A DNA stretch of 64,000 bases from Phycisphaera sp. (GTDB lineage Bacteria; Planctomycetota; Phycisphaerae; Phycisphaerales; UBA1924). The stretch is from positions 186,001 through 250,000 of the forward strand of contig JACKGZ010000005.1 of assembly GCA_020639255.1 (NCBI GenBank), given 5' to 3'. The position numbers and the translations under genes are program-made. Position 1 is the stretch's first letter. Every line of letters begins with the position of its first letter. The notes beneath the pieces were generated by a model. The model saw only the letters and a program-made list of their open reading frames with translations. It had not been told where the DNA came from and did not search any database. Shown here piece after piece: positions 27,509 through 36,852 of this stretch.

Positions 27509-29470
27509 TCAGCCCGGCATGTACCGATCGACCCAATCGTCCTGACGCATCACCTGCGTCCGGCCGCGACGATCGCGCCCCTCGCTCCGAGCCTGCGCGA
27601 GCGCAAAGACCTTGGTAGCCACGCGTGAACCTGTCAGCTCGTCGTAGTTCGCACGCTGCGCGACCCACGCGCCGAGCCTCGGCACGAACCGCGTGACAAG
27701 TTCATCGTCCAGGCTCGCAAAGATCGCCGCACCGCCCGGGTCGCCCTGACGACCGGCCCGCCCGATGAACTGGCGGTCTACACGCCTCGCGCCGTGCAGC
27801 TCCGTCAGGATCACCATCAGCCCGCCCAGCCTGCGCGAATCGGGCGTGAGCTTGATGTCCGTGCCGCGGCCGGCCATGTTCGTCGCAACGGTGATCGCCC
27901 CCGGCTCGCCCGCTCGCGCGATCAGATTCGCTTCTTCTTCGTGGTGGTGCGCGTTGAGCACGCTGTGCTTCAATCCGAGCACCTCGAGCCGCTCGCTGAG
28001 CAGCTGCGACGCCTCGACGCTCCGCGTGCCGATGAGCAAAGGCCTGCCCGTGTCGTGCTCCTGGCGGATGCGCTCGACGATCGCCGACCACTTCGCCTCC
28101 GCGCCGCGGAAGTACCGCGTGGGCTCCTGCGTGCGGATCACGGGCTTGTTCGTCGGGATCACCGTCACGGGCCGGCCGTAGACGCGTTCCATCTCGCCCG
28201 CCGAGTCCGCCGCCGTGCCCGTCATGCCGCACAGGAACCGGTAGCTGCGGAAGAACTTCTGAAAGCTCAGCCGCGCGAGCGTCTCGCGGTCGGCCGTCAC
28301 TTCGAGCTCTTCCTTCGCTTCGACCGATTGGTGAAGCCCGTGCTCCCACGATCGATCGGGCAGGAACCGCCCCGTGTACTCGTCCACGATCACCACACGC
28401 CCGTCGACGATCTCGTACTGCCTGCCGCGAATGTAGCAGTGCTCGGCGATCAGCGCCTGACGCACCAATTCCTCGGCGCGCCGAGCCGTCGCCCAGTTCT
28501 CGTCCGTCACCATCGCTCCCAGGTGCGCACGCCCCGCGGCCGTCAGCTTCACCTTCTTGCGCAGCGTGTCGACCAGGTAATGCCGATCCTGCTCCAGTTC
28601 ACCCGCGATCTCGCGCGCCCGCTCGTACGCCGGCGCCAGCTCGTCCTCGTGGCGCGACCTCGCAATGATGAGCGGCGTCACACCCTCATCGATCAGAACC
28701 GCGTCCGCTTCATCGACCAGGCACGCCTGAAGCCCGGGCACAAGCGGCCCCTCGCTCCCAAGCCGCTGCCAGCCAGCCCAAGCCGAGTCGATCCGGCCCA
28801 TGCGGATCTGATCCCGCAGGTAATCCGCTGTGATCTGCTTGGGTGTTCCGTGCACGATCGAGCGCGCGTAGATCCCCGCCCGCTCGACGGGCGATTGCTC
28901 CTGCACGATCGCCCCGCTTGTCAGGCCGCAGCGTTTGTAGATCCGCGATCGGCTCTCTTCGTCGCGTTCGGCGAGGTAATCGTTCGTGGTGAACACATGC
29001 AGGTGCCGATGCCGCCACGCGAGCAGCGGCGCCGCCAGCGAACCCGTCAGCGTCTTGCCCTCGCCCGTCACCATCTCGGCGATCCGGCCGTGCACGAGCG
29101 CGAGAGCACCCGCCAGCTGCACGACGTACGCCTCCTCACCCGTCGCGCGGCTGGCCACCTCGCGCACCACCGCCATCGCGCGCAGCACCTGCCCGTGGTT
29201 CACCCGCCCTCGCACGAACGCGCCGCGCAGCTCCTCGATCTCACGGTCCAGCGCCGTCTCCGGCAGGCTCCGCACCTCGGGCGCCATCGAATCAACCTGA
29301 GTCGCCCATTCGAGCAAGACCACCAGCCGCGATCGACGCTGACGCAGCTTGAGCGCGCCCCACGCGACGAACTGGTCCGCGCCCTTGAGCGTCTCGAGCG
29401 CCCGTCGCCGCGAACGCACCGTCTCGAACAGCGCGTGGTACCGGCTCAGGTTCGCATCAACCGTCGTCAC
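27509..29470 (-). CDS. SecA-like ATPase, truncated (accessory translocase motor)
   Basis: 653 residues from a GTG at 29470 that overlaps the upstream stop as GTGA. The SecA motor motifs are present in order: MVTGEGKT Walker A (133-140), TTNDYLAERD (161-170), Walker B VDEADAVLIDE (252-262), the preprotein-binding region ending VDEYTGR (362-368), GMTGTA (415-420), NMAGRGTDI (531-539) and GRAGRQGDPG (570-579). After this a standard SecA continues for several hundred residues (helical scaffold, wing, C-terminal Cys motif); here only 74 follow. It probably powers export through a partner other than plain SecYEG. Next to M50/HlyD proteins in a four-gene operon. Confidence 0.8.
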   Translation of the reverse strand: MTTVDANLSRYHALFETVRSRRRALETLKGADQFVAWGALKLRQRRSRLVVLLEWATQVDSMAPEVRSLPETALDREIEELRGAFVRGRVNHGQVLRAMAVVREVASRATGEEAYVVQLAGALALVHGRIAEMVTGEGKTLTGSLAAPLLAWRHRHLHVFTTNDYLAERDEESRSRIYKRCGLTSGAIVQEQSPVERAGIYARSIVHGTPKQITADYLRDQIRMGRIDSAWAGWQRLGSEGPLVPGLQACLVDEADAVLIDEGVTPLIIARSRHEDELAPAYERAREIAGELEQDRHYLVDTLRKKVKLTAAGRAHLGAMVTDENWATARRAEELVRQALIAEHCYIRGRQYEIVDGRVVIVDEYTGRFLPDRSWEHGLHQSVEAKEELEVTADRETLARLSFQKFFRSYRFLCGMTGTAADSAGEMERVYGRPVTVIPTNKPVIRTQEPTRYFRGAEAKWSAIVERIRQEHDTGRPLLIGTRSVEASQLLSERLEVLGLKHSVLNAHHHEEEANLIARAGEPGAITVATNMAGRGTDIKLTPDSRRLGGLMVILTELHGARRVDRQFIGRAGRQGDPGGAAIFASLDDELVTRFVPRLGAWVAQRANYDELTGSRVATKVFALAQARSEGRDRRGRTQVMRQDDWVDRYMPG

Positions 29471-31626
29471 AGCTGCACGCGCCCCTGGATCAGCTTGTGC
29501 AGGCGGTCCACCCACTGCACCGCCAGCGGCTTGGCGCTCAAGCGAAACCGCAGATGCACGCGCTCGCCAGGCACGCCGTGCCAGTCTTCATTGGCAATAG
29601 GTTCGACGTACACGATGAACTGCGCCGTCTCCGCCTGCAAGCCGGAGCTGTCGTCCTGCTTCGTGCGGATCGTCCCGCCGCCGGCAAACCCGAGGCTCGC
29701 GTGCGGCAAGTACGCCTGCCCCGCGTCGATCGCGCGGATCTCGTCGCCCTTCACGACCACGCCCGGCCTCGACACCGGACGCATCGCGACCCGCGGCTTC
29801 TCTCCGACATCAAAGAGCCATGCCGCTTCGAGCTGTGTCATCGCCGCCGCGATGCGCACGTTGTCGGTATCAACGACCTCCCCCAAGACCTGTCCGATCG
29901 AGGCGAGCTGCCCGATGAGCTCGTGCGGATCTCGCCCGATGAACGTGCCCGCGTGCGGCGCCCGCACAACCAGACGCTCGGCCCGCTTCTCAAGGAACGC
30001 AACCGCCGACTTCGCGGCCGCCACGCGCTCGCGCGCCACCCCCACCGCCGACGGGCTCGTCGCCGTCGCCTCGCGCTCGATGCTCTCGAATTCGGCGAGC
30101 TGCGCCCGCGCCATCGCCAGCTGCGACGCCAGCTGCGGGCTCTCCAGCACCACGATCGCCTGCCCGGCTTCGACCGCGTCCCCCGGGTACGCCAGCGACT
30201 CGCGCACAAAGCCGGTCTCGCCGATGAAGACGCCCGATCGCAACTCGCTCTCGACCACGCCCACGCCCCGGCGTGTGTCCGGCATCGGGATCACACCGAT
30301 CAGCACCGCGCCCAGCGCAACCAACCCGAGCGTCGTCGCGATCACTCTGCCTCGATGCTCGGCGATCTTCGGGCCCGAACTCAGCCACTTCACCAGCTTG
30401 CCCACAGGCATGATGAACCACGCCGCCGCCGTCCAGACCGCCAGGATCAGCCCAATCGCGAACATCTTGCCCATGACGTACAGCGAGATCGTCACAAACA
30501 AGACAACACGATAGATCATCGCACCTATGCCGTAGATCGTGAGCGTCACCTGCTCCGATCGATCCGTCGTCGGCGGTGTGACATCATCGAGACGGTACAC
30601 ATACCTTTGAATCAGGTACTGCAGGTGCTGGAACGACCGCTGCATCATGTTCGGGATCTCAAGCATGTCCGAGAGGATGTAGTAGCCATCGAACCGCATG
30701 AGCGGGTTTGCGTTGAAGAGCACCGTTGAGAGGCCCGCCGTCAGCATCGCGTTGTACGCGACCTGGTGCATCAGCATGCCCGGGCTCGTCGTGAGCCAGA
30801 CGTGCGCCATGATCGCCGCGAAGAACAGCTCGAAGATCATCCCGCCCGCACCGACGGCTATCCGCTGCCACCGGCTCGCAAACCCCCAGCACGCCGACGC
30901 GTCGACGTACGGCGAGGGCACCAGAACCAAAAGCAGCGTGCCGAACTCGGGCACCTGACCGCCGAAGCGTTTGCAGATCACGCCGTGACCCAGTTCGTGC
31001 AGCGCCTTGGCAAGCACATACACCGCGATCAGCCAGCCCCAGTTGCTCGGCGCGATAGCGTCCTTGAAACCGCCCGCCAGCGCCTCGGTGTGCCCCGCGA
31101 GCCGGCTCAGCGTGAACAGAATGAACGCGGCCCAGATTGCGAGTCCTACGCGCCCGATCAGGGGCCTGAGCACCGGCTCCACCGCAGAGATGATGCCGTC
31201 CGGATTGAACAGCTTCATCCGGAAGTACATGATCCCGAGCGCCTGCCCCTGCACCTTCTTGACGAGCCGGTCCTTCTGCCTGCGGAGCAGCTGCTCCGTC
31301 TCGGGCGAGGCCTCGATGCTGAGCAGGTTCGAGTTGTACAGGTTCGAGACGAGCTGGATCACCTCCGGCTGCGTCGGCGCCTCGTCGCCGTGCTTCTCCA
31401 CAACGATCTTCCACGCATCCTCGACCGTGCGCACGCCGTCGAGCAACCCGACGATCTCGTGCGAGACCGGGCTCAGCCTGTAGAACTTGTTCGAAGCCGG
31501 GTCGTGCGCGACGTGCCAGCGCCGGCCGCGGTACCGCTGTCGCGTCATCTGCACATGCGGGCGAAGCCTTGGCTTGGTCGCTGCGACGCGGTGCCAATGC
31601 GGGCTGAAGGTCGGACGCTCACTCAT
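29467..31626 (-). CDS. PqqD-like / M50 site-2 protease / HlyD fusion membrane protein
   Basis: 719 residues, a three-part fusion. Residues about 40-105 resemble a PqqD-type peptide-binding domain (YRLSPVSHEIVGLLDGVRTV). Residues 160-440 are a polytopic membrane domain with the M50 zinc site HELGH (210-214) and the second ligand motif NANPLMRFDGYY (305-316, Asp313). From about 455 a HlyD/membrane-fusion barrel begins (GFVRESLAYPGDAVEAGQAI) with a long helical hairpin (LAMARAQLAEFE...). Proteins of this design occur with exporters of modified peptides. The SecA-like motor gene overlaps its end (GTGA); the GAF-HlyD gene ends four bases upstream of its ATG. Confidence 0.85.
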   Translation of the reverse strand: MSERPTFSPHWHRVAATKPRLRPHVQMTRQRYRGRRWHVAHDPASNKFYRLSPVSHEIVGLLDGVRTVEDAWKIVVEKHGDEAPTQPEVIQLVSNLYNSNLLSIEASPETEQLLRRQKDRLVKKVQGQALGIMYFRMKLFNPDGIISAVEPVLRPLIGRVGLAIWAAFILFTLSRLAGHTEALAGGFKDAIAPSNWGWLIAVYVLAKALHELGHGVICKRFGGQVPEFGTLLLVLVPSPYVDASACWGFASRWQRIAVGAGGMIFELFFAAIMAHVWLTTSPGMLMHQVAYNAMLTAGLSTVLFNANPLMRFDGYYILSDMLEIPNMMQRSFQHLQYLIQRYVYRLDDVTPPTTDRSEQVTLTIYGIGAMIYRVVLFVTISLYVMGKMFAIGLILAVWTAAAWFIMPVGKLVKWLSSGPKIAEHRGRVIATTLGLVALGAVLIGVIPMPDTRRGVGVVESELRSGVFIGETGFVRESLAYPGDAVEAGQAIVVLESPQLASQLAMARAQLAEFESIEREATATSPSAVGVARERVAAAKSAVAFLEKRAERLVVRAPHAGTFIGRDPHELIGQLASIGQVLGEVVDTDNVRIAAAMTQLEAAWLFDVGEKPRVAMRPVSRPGVVVKGDEIRAIDAGQAYLPHASLGFAGGGTIRTKQDDSSGLQAETAQFIVYVEPIANEDWHGVPGERVHLRFRLSAKPLAVQWVDRLHKLIQGRVQL

Positions 31627-31629
31627 GGC

Positions 31630-33639
31630 TCACCACCACAGCCACATGCGCAGCGAGTCCACGATGCGGCGCGAACCGATCCAGAGCAGCGTCCGGTCGC
31701 CCACGTCGAGCTTGGCGAGCCCCTCCATGCCCGGGCGCATCCACCCCGCCGAGCCCTTGAGCCTCGCGTACACCAGGAACGAGTTCTTGCCTTCCTGCGC
31801 CTGCGCCATCGGCACGACGCGCTCGACCTCCAGCGGGAACCGGCGGTCCGGGTACGCCTTCGTCGCGATGCTCCCGGTCATCGTGCCCTCTTCCATCGCG
31901 CGGATCACGAGCCCGATGTCCCGGTCGTCCACCTCCGCGATGACGCGCATGTCCTCGAGCGGCGCGATCTCGAACAGCGCCTCACCCACCTCGAGCCGCG
32001 CGCCCACGCGGTCCGTCAGATCGCCCGCAAGGATCGTCCCCGAGATCGGCGCCCGCAGCTCGGCGCTGGCGATCCGCTGCTCGAACAGATCCAGCCTCGC
32101 CCGCGACTGCGCCGCTTTCGCCTCGGCCTGCTGCTGCTCCGCGCCATTGCCCTTGCGCATCGCCTCGGCCGCCTGCGCCAGCGCCTGGTTCATCGCTTGG
32201 CGGGCCTCGATCGCGCTCAGCTCCAATTCGCTCGTGTCGAGCAGCGCGAGCAATTGACCCGCTTCCACCTTGTTGCCCGCCTCGGCCTCGGGCATCACCT
32301 CGCTCACGATGCCCTCGAACGGCGTCGCAATCACCCGCCGCTCCACCGGACGCAGCTGCACCTCCGCCTCCACGCGGTAGGGCACGCTGAACACCGTCAC
32401 AAACAGGAACGCCAGCATCACCGCGATGCCCGCGATCTTCCACAGCGTGTGCTTCGGACCGACAGCCCATGCGCCCGCCTTGCGCATCTCGTCAACAAGC
32501 CGCGCCGGGATCGGGCGGTCGTCGCTCGCGCGGAGGCGCATGACCGGCGTCACAAGGTCCATCGTCGCCTGCAACAGCTCCAGCGTCCGTAGGTCGATCG
32601 CCTGACCCGGCTTTGCCGACTCGATTGTCACCACACCCAGCGTCTCGTCGCCGTCACGCATGGGCAGCGACGTCACTTTCAGGTGCGCATCGCCCGACGC
32701 CAATTCGCGGTGCGCGACCGTGACGGTCTGCGCAAGCGACGGATCCGCCTGGGCCGCCGCCTCGGGCACCGGGTACACGACCGGCTGATCCTGGTCGATG
32801 CACTCGTCCATCGCCGACGACAGCTTCCGCACCATCGCCATTCGGCGGTCCACGTTCTCCGTGTCGCTCAGCGCCACGACCTTCACGGGCGTCGCGTCGC
32901 GCTCCGACACCAGCTCGTCGCCCGGCGAACTCGCTCCCGCGCGACCGCCCCGCCAGCCCAGCGCCACGCGGTCCGCCTTCAGGTGACGGCACAGATCGTT
33001 CACGAGCTGCATCGTCGCGCCCTTGAAGCTGGGCGATGTGTTCACCGACGCGATCAGCCTCGTCGCAAGATCCAAAGCCGCGCCCGCCGATCGCATCCGG
33101 CTCAGCTGGCTCCGCGCGCCCGCCAGGTGCGCGTACCCCGCGATCAGCTCGACCAGCGCGATCGTCGACTGCATCGCACCGCTCGAACGATGATCGAGCA
33201 AAAGCACGATCACCGACGCGGGCCGCGTCTCGCCCTCGGCGACCTGCACCGCGCCGATCGGGATCGACAGCGCAAACCCGCCGCCCGACCGCGACTCGTC
33301 GTAGAGCCCGTCGCCCGCGCCCAGCCCGTACACACTCGTGTTGTTCGATTCGTACGACGCGCTCGCGCCCGCGCGCATCACCTCGGGCTCGGCGAGCGAC
33401 TCGTCCGCGATCGCGCCGTCGCTCGGCCCAACCGGCCAGACGAGGCTCGCTCTTGGCAGGGTTGCCCCGTCGCCCTCGGCGGGCGGGAACTCGAAAAGGG
33501 CGGCCTGCCTCGCGCCGGCAACCTGACCCATCGCTGCAAGCAGGTGCGCCGGGAATCCCCGCTCGTCACCGGCCGCAGCCGTCAGATCCGAAACGATGCG
33601 CCGCCACCCGGGCGCGTTGAGTCTGGAAAGGTCTATCAC
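31630..33639 (-). CDS. GAF-domain HlyD-type membrane-fusion protein
   Basis: 669 residues. The N-terminal 370 residues are soluble and GAF-like (two repeats, the second around 195-365 ending KVTSLPMRDGDETLGVVTIES). One membrane helix is at 401-420, followed by a HlyD barrel (VIATPFEGIVSEVMPEAEAG), a lipoyl-like half and a coiled-coil hairpin (SAIEARQAMNQALAQAAEA). It probably links a cytoplasmic signal or ligand to the export channel across the membrane. GTG start, 40 bases after the first gene of the operon. Confidence 0.8.
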   Translation of the reverse strand: MIDLSRLNAPGWRRIVSDLTAAAGDERGFPAHLLAAMGQVAGARQAALFEFPPAEGDGATLPRASLVWPVGPSDGAIADESLAEPEVMRAGASASYESNNTSVYGLGAGDGLYDESRSGGGFALSIPIGAVQVAEGETRPASVIVLLLDHRSSGAMQSTIALVELIAGYAHLAGARSQLSRMRSAGAALDLATRLIASVNTSPSFKGATMQLVNDLCRHLKADRVALGWRGGRAGASSPGDELVSERDATPVKVVALSDTENVDRRMAMVRKLSSAMDECIDQDQPVVYPVPEAAAQADPSLAQTVTVAHRELASGDAHLKVTSLPMRDGDETLGVVTIESAKPGQAIDLRTLELLQATMDLVTPVMRLRASDDRPIPARLVDEMRKAGAWAVGPKHTLWKIAGIAVMLAFLFVTVFSVPYRVEAEVQLRPVERRVIATPFEGIVSEVMPEAEAGNKVEAGQLLALLDTSELELSAIEARQAMNQALAQAAEAMRKGNGAEQQQAEAKAAQSRARLDLFEQRIASAELRAPISGTILAGDLTDRVGARLEVGEALFEIAPLEDMRVIAEVDDRDIGLVIRAMEEGTMTGSIATKAYPDRRFPLEVERVVPMAQAQEGKNSFLVYARLKGSAGWMRPGMEGLAKLDVGDRTLLWIGSRRIVDSLRMWLWW

Positions 33640-33679
33640 GTCGGCTCTCTCTGGCTGATGCGCCGGCCGACACCCACCG

Positions 33680-34570
33680 TCAGCCGCCCGAGCTCTCGCC
33701 GTCCTGGCCCCGCTGTGCGCTCAGCTCCGCCCAAGCGTCTCCCGGCTCCACGAACCGGACAAAGACCGTCAAACCCGCGGGCAACCCCCCAGGGTTTGAC
33801 GCCTCCACCCGCACACGACGGGCTCCTGTCACAGAGTCCGCCACCGGGCTGATGCCATCGATCGTAGCGTTCAGTAGGCGAAGGTCATCACCGATCCGTA
33901 CCAGACACCACGCCGGATCCCCCGCTTTCAGCCCCATGGTCTGTTCTGTCGGTGTCGCAACATCTATCCAGAGCGGATCAACAGACACAACCCGAACAAC
34001 CGGATCCGAATCCCGCACCGTGTCACCCACAGCCACGACGACCGACTCAACAACACCATCAAACGGCGCCTGCACCGTGTGCTTCTCAAGCCGGATCTGC
34101 AGCTGCTCAAGCTGGATCTGCTGCTCCTGGAAACGCTGCTGGCTCGCCTCGAGTCTCAGCTTGGCCGTGTCGGCCCCGAGCCGGGCGCGATCGAGCTCGA
34201 TCGTCGAGCCGCCGCCGCCCTCGAACGCCGTTTTCGTCGCGGCGAGCTCCACCTCGGCCAATTCCAGAGCTTTTTCCTCGGCGAGAACGTCGAGCTTGCT
34301 CTCGGCCCGGATCATCTGGAGCACCACCGCCGAGTGCGCCTCACGGTCGTCGGCCCGCACCAAGGGTGCCCCTGATTCAACCATGTCGCCGTCGGAAACC
34401 AGCACCTCCATCACGCTCGTCGGGAAGCTGAAGCCCATCACCGCGTCCTGGCTGGGCCTTGTGACGGCCTTGATCCCGAACGTCTCGGGCCGGGGCAGAT
34501 CGTCTACAGACCCTCCGGGCTGACCCGAAAGGCCCATCGCCGCCACCACCGCCATCACAACCATCTTCAT
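33680..34570 (-). CDS. HlyD/RND-type periplasmic adaptor protein
   Basis: 296 residues from the ATG at 34570, which gives a signal peptide (MKMVVMAVVAAMGLSGQ). The frame continues open to 35377 but that part shadows the aminotransferase gene. It has the membrane-fusion layout: barrel strands (MGFSFPTSVMEVLVSDGDMVESG), a helical hairpin (EEKALELAEVELAATK...QLEQLQIRLEKHTV) and the returning APFDGVVESVVVAVGDTV half. It is the first gene of the SecA-like/M50 operon and would connect the inner-membrane parts to an outer-membrane channel. Only a 102-base gap separates it from the divergent aminotransferase gene. Confidence 0.85.
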   Translation of the reverse strand: MKMVVMAVVAAMGLSGQPGGSVDDLPRPETFGIKAVTRPSQDAVMGFSFPTSVMEVLVSDGDMVESGAPLVRADDREAHSAVVLQMIRAESKLDVLAEEKALELAEVELAATKTAFEGGGGSTIELDRARLGADTAKLRLEASQQRFQEQQIQLEQLQIRLEKHTVQAPFDGVVESVVVAVGDTVRDSDPVVRVVSVDPLWIDVATPTEQTMGLKAGDPAWCLVRIGDDLRLLNATIDGISPVADSVTGARRVRVEASNPGGLPAGLTVFVRFVEPGDAWAELSAQRGQDGESSGG

Positions 34571-34672
34571 GACTCGCTCCCAGCCGGCCCTGCGGATCGT
34601 GTATGCAGGCGTTGCCTCTCCATCGGCCATCCCTACGATCACGGACCATATGAAGGATACGGAGATCACCTC

Positions 34673-35839
34673 ATGACGCAGACCTCGACCGCCAGCGCCC
34701 TCGCCCTCAACGGCGGCACCCCCGTCGCCAGCCCCTCCGTTCCTTTCATGGCACCCAAGCTCCACCGGCAGGACATCGATGCCGCGATCGCCGTCCTCGA
34801 ATCGGGCATGCTCCGCGCCGCCAAGAACTGCGAGGAACTCGAGAAGCAGTTCGCCGCCAAGTCCGATGCCAAGTTCGGCCTCACCTGCGCCAACGGCACA
34901 TGCGCTCTGCAGCTCGCCTACGAGGCCCTGCTCCAGCCGGGCGACGAGGTCATCGTCCCCGCGTGGACGTACATCGCCACCGCATCGATGCTCGCCGCCC
35001 GAGGCTGCAAGCTCGTCTTCTGTGACTCGCTCGAAGACACCATGCAGGTCGATCCCGCCGACATCGAGAAGCGCATCACCCCCAACACCAAGGCACTCGC
35101 TGTCACGCATCTCTACGGCATGCCCGTCGACATCGACGCCGTCGAAGCCATCGCCAAGAAGCACAACCTCAAGGTCATCTACGACTGCGCCCAGTCGCAC
35201 CTTGCCACCTACAACGGCACCGGTATCGGCGCGTTCGGAGACGCCTGTACGTATTCCTTCTACGCCACCAAGAACCTCGGCACAGGCGAGGGCGGCCTCG
35301 TCACCACCAACGACGAAACCACCGCATACGACATGGGCCTCTTCCGCTCCCACGGCGAGACCGAGAAGTACCTCCACGAACGCGTCGGGTACAACTACCG
35401 CATGAACGACATCACCGGCGCCATCGGCCTCTCACGCCTCCAGCGCCTCGAAGAGGAAACCGCCGCTCGCCGCGCCGTCGCAGACAAGTACGACGCCCTC
35501 TTCGCGGATATCGATGCTGTCGAGGCCCCCACCCGCACCAAGGGCGGCGACTCAGCCTGGCACCTCTACAGCCTCAAGCTCAACCTCGACAAGGTTTCGT
35601 GCACCCGCGACGACTTCATCAAGGCCCTCATCGCCGAGGGTGTGCCCAGCGCCGTGCACTACCCCAAGAGCCTGACCGATCAGCCCGCGTTCAAGGCCCA
35701 TATCACCGATCACCCGCCCGTGGCCCGCAGGCTCGCGACGCGCGTGTTCAGCATCCCGATGCATCACGAATTGACCGATGCCCAGATCCAGCAGGTCGCC
35801 GAGGCCGTCGCCAAGGTCGCCGACGCCTACGGCCGCTGA
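34673..35839 (+). CDS. DegT/DnrJ/EryC1/StrS-family PLP aminotransferase
   Basis: 388 residues, the family's usual length. Typical features are seen: YEALLQPGDEVIVPAWTYIAT, the VDIDAVEAIAKKHNLKVIYDCAQS stretch, and YSFYATKNLGTGEGG, whose lysine forms the PLP Schiff base. C-terminal HYPKSLTDQPAF is family-conserved. Such enzymes aminate keto-sugars for surface polysaccharide or antibiotic sugar synthesis. GGAG at nine bases precedes the ATG. No sugar-pathway genes are adjacent except manA 2 kb away; the substrate is not determinable from sequence. Confidence 0.9.
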   Translation: MTQTSTASALALNGGTPVASPSVPFMAPKLHRQDIDAAIAVLESGMLRAAKNCEELEKQFAAKSDAKFGLTCANGTCALQLAYEALLQPGDEVIVPAWTYIATASMLAARGCKLVFCDSLEDTMQVDPADIEKRITPNTKALAVTHLYGMPVDIDAVEAIAKKHNLKVIYDCAQSHLATYNGTGIGAFGDACTYSFYATKNLGTGEGGLVTTNDETTAYDMGLFRSHGETEKYLHERVGYNYRMNDITGAIGLSRLQRLEEETAARRAVADKYDALFADIDAVEAPTRTKGGDSAWHLYSLKLNLDKVSCTRDDFIKALIAEGVPSAVHYPKSLTDQPAFKAHITDHPPVARRLATRVFSIPMHHELTDAQIQQVAEAVAKVADAYGR

Positions 35840-35840
35840 T

Positions 35841-35870
35841 TCAACACCATCAGGGCGGTTATTCTATAAA
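35841..35870 (+). promoter_or_regulatory. Candidate promoter for the dockerin-protein gene
   Basis: TATAAA at 35865-35870 in an AT-rich island, with TCAACA (4/6 match to the -35 box) 18 bases upstream at 35841-35846. A 7-bp hairpin (TCGGTTT/AAACCGA, 35874-35891) lies at the predicted transcript start and could be a terminator of the aminotransferase gene or part of the leader. Confidence 0.35.
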
Positions 35871-35965
35871 GATTCGGTTTTGCCAAACCGAGCGGTTGTT
35901 GCACATTCCAGATGCCCATAACCTGCAGTTGTGTGGGGGCCTCTCGGCGTTCTGGAGTGCCTGTT

Positions 35966-36784
35966 ATGAGTAGATTTTGCTTCGTGCTCGCGGCCTCAGT
36001 CCTGATGGCTCCGACCGCTTTGGCACAGGTCGTCTCATACGACAACTCCGACGGCACCTTCGTCTGGACACCGTGGCTCACCTACCCAGACGGTTTCGTG
36101 GTGCTGGATGAGAGATCGCTCGACATAACACTCTCGCCCGGCGACAACCAGGCCGGACTCGCCGACGCCGAGCGAGCAATCACGACCGACTACAACTATC
36201 CTCTCACAAGCAGCGAAATCTGGCTCAATCACGCACGCGACGCCTTCCCGAGCGGGCTTGCCGAGGTCGCGGCCGGCTCGGCTGTCAACACCGGCTTCGC
36301 TTCCGGTTTCCGCGCCAGAGCCTTCTCGGCATCGGACGACGTCGGCTCATCGGAGACGTTCATCAACAACGCGGCCATCGCCACCCACCCGATCGGCGGA
36401 CCCGAGCCCCTGCTCGGCGACCACGCCACCATCGGCGTCCGCTTCCCCACCGACGAAACCGCGACCTCGTTCCACTACGGCTACATCGTCCTCGAATGGC
36501 GCGACAGCCTCGTCTTCAACAACAACAAGGGCGGCACATCAACACTCGACCTCTACCAGCCCGTCGCGTGGGCCTACGAGACCACGCCCGACACACCCAT
36601 CACCATCCCGAGTGAAACCTGCCTCGCGGACACCAACGGCGACGGTGACGTCACCCCCGCAGACTTCTCAGCGTGGGTCGCCGCCTTCAACGCGATGGCC
36701 CCCGAGTGCGACCAGAACCAGGACGGCATGTGCTCACCCGCCGACTTCAGCGCCTGGGTCGCCAATTACAACACCGGTTGCTGA
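35966..36784 (+). CDS. Secreted protein with GC-type dockerin tail (1)
   Basis: 272 residues from the ATG at 35966 (GGAG nine bases upstream, signal peptide MSRFCFVLAASVLMAPTALAQ). The middle is a beta-sandwich-like domain (SDGTFVWTPWLTY..., FHYGYIVLEWRDSLVF). The last 50 residues contain two dockerin-like Ca-binding units, DTNGDGDVTPADFSAWVAAFN and DQNQDGMCSPADFSAWVANYN, ending in a terminal Gly-Cys. This is the 'GC-type dockerin' anchor of Phycisphaerae, thought to fix proteins to the cell surface. It is followed 68 bases on by a second gene with the same tail. Confidence 0.85.
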   Translation: MSRFCFVLAASVLMAPTALAQVVSYDNSDGTFVWTPWLTYPDGFVVLDERSLDITLSPGDNQAGLADAERAITTDYNYPLTSSEIWLNHARDAFPSGLAEVAAGSAVNTGFASGFRARAFSASDDVGSSETFINNAAIATHPIGGPEPLLGDHATIGVRFPTDETATSFHYGYIVLEWRDSLVFNNNKGGTSTLDLYQPVAWAYETTPDTPITIPSETCLADTNGDGDVTPADFSAWVAAFNAMAPECDQNQDGMCSPADFSAWVANYNTGC

Positions 36785-36816
36785 GAACCGGGACGAGTGA
36801 ATCTGTTTGTGTGTGA

Positions 36817-36839
36817 CGGCGAGACATCGTTGCTCGCCG
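36817..36839 (+). other. Hairpin upstream of the second dockerin-protein gene
   Basis: A perfect 7-bp stem (CGGCGAG at 36817-36823, CTCGCCG at 36833-36839) with a nine-base loop, ending just before the AAAGGA ribosome site. It could stabilise the transcript or modulate translation; no riboswitch match was recognised. Confidence 0.35.
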
Positions 36840-36852
36840 AGAAAGGAACGAC

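Noticed and set aside
27794..30514. 906-residue plus-strand reading frame
   Set aside because: It is antisense to the SecA-like and M50/HlyD genes, has no ribosome site and is very Arg-rich, as expected for a shadow frame in high-GC DNA.
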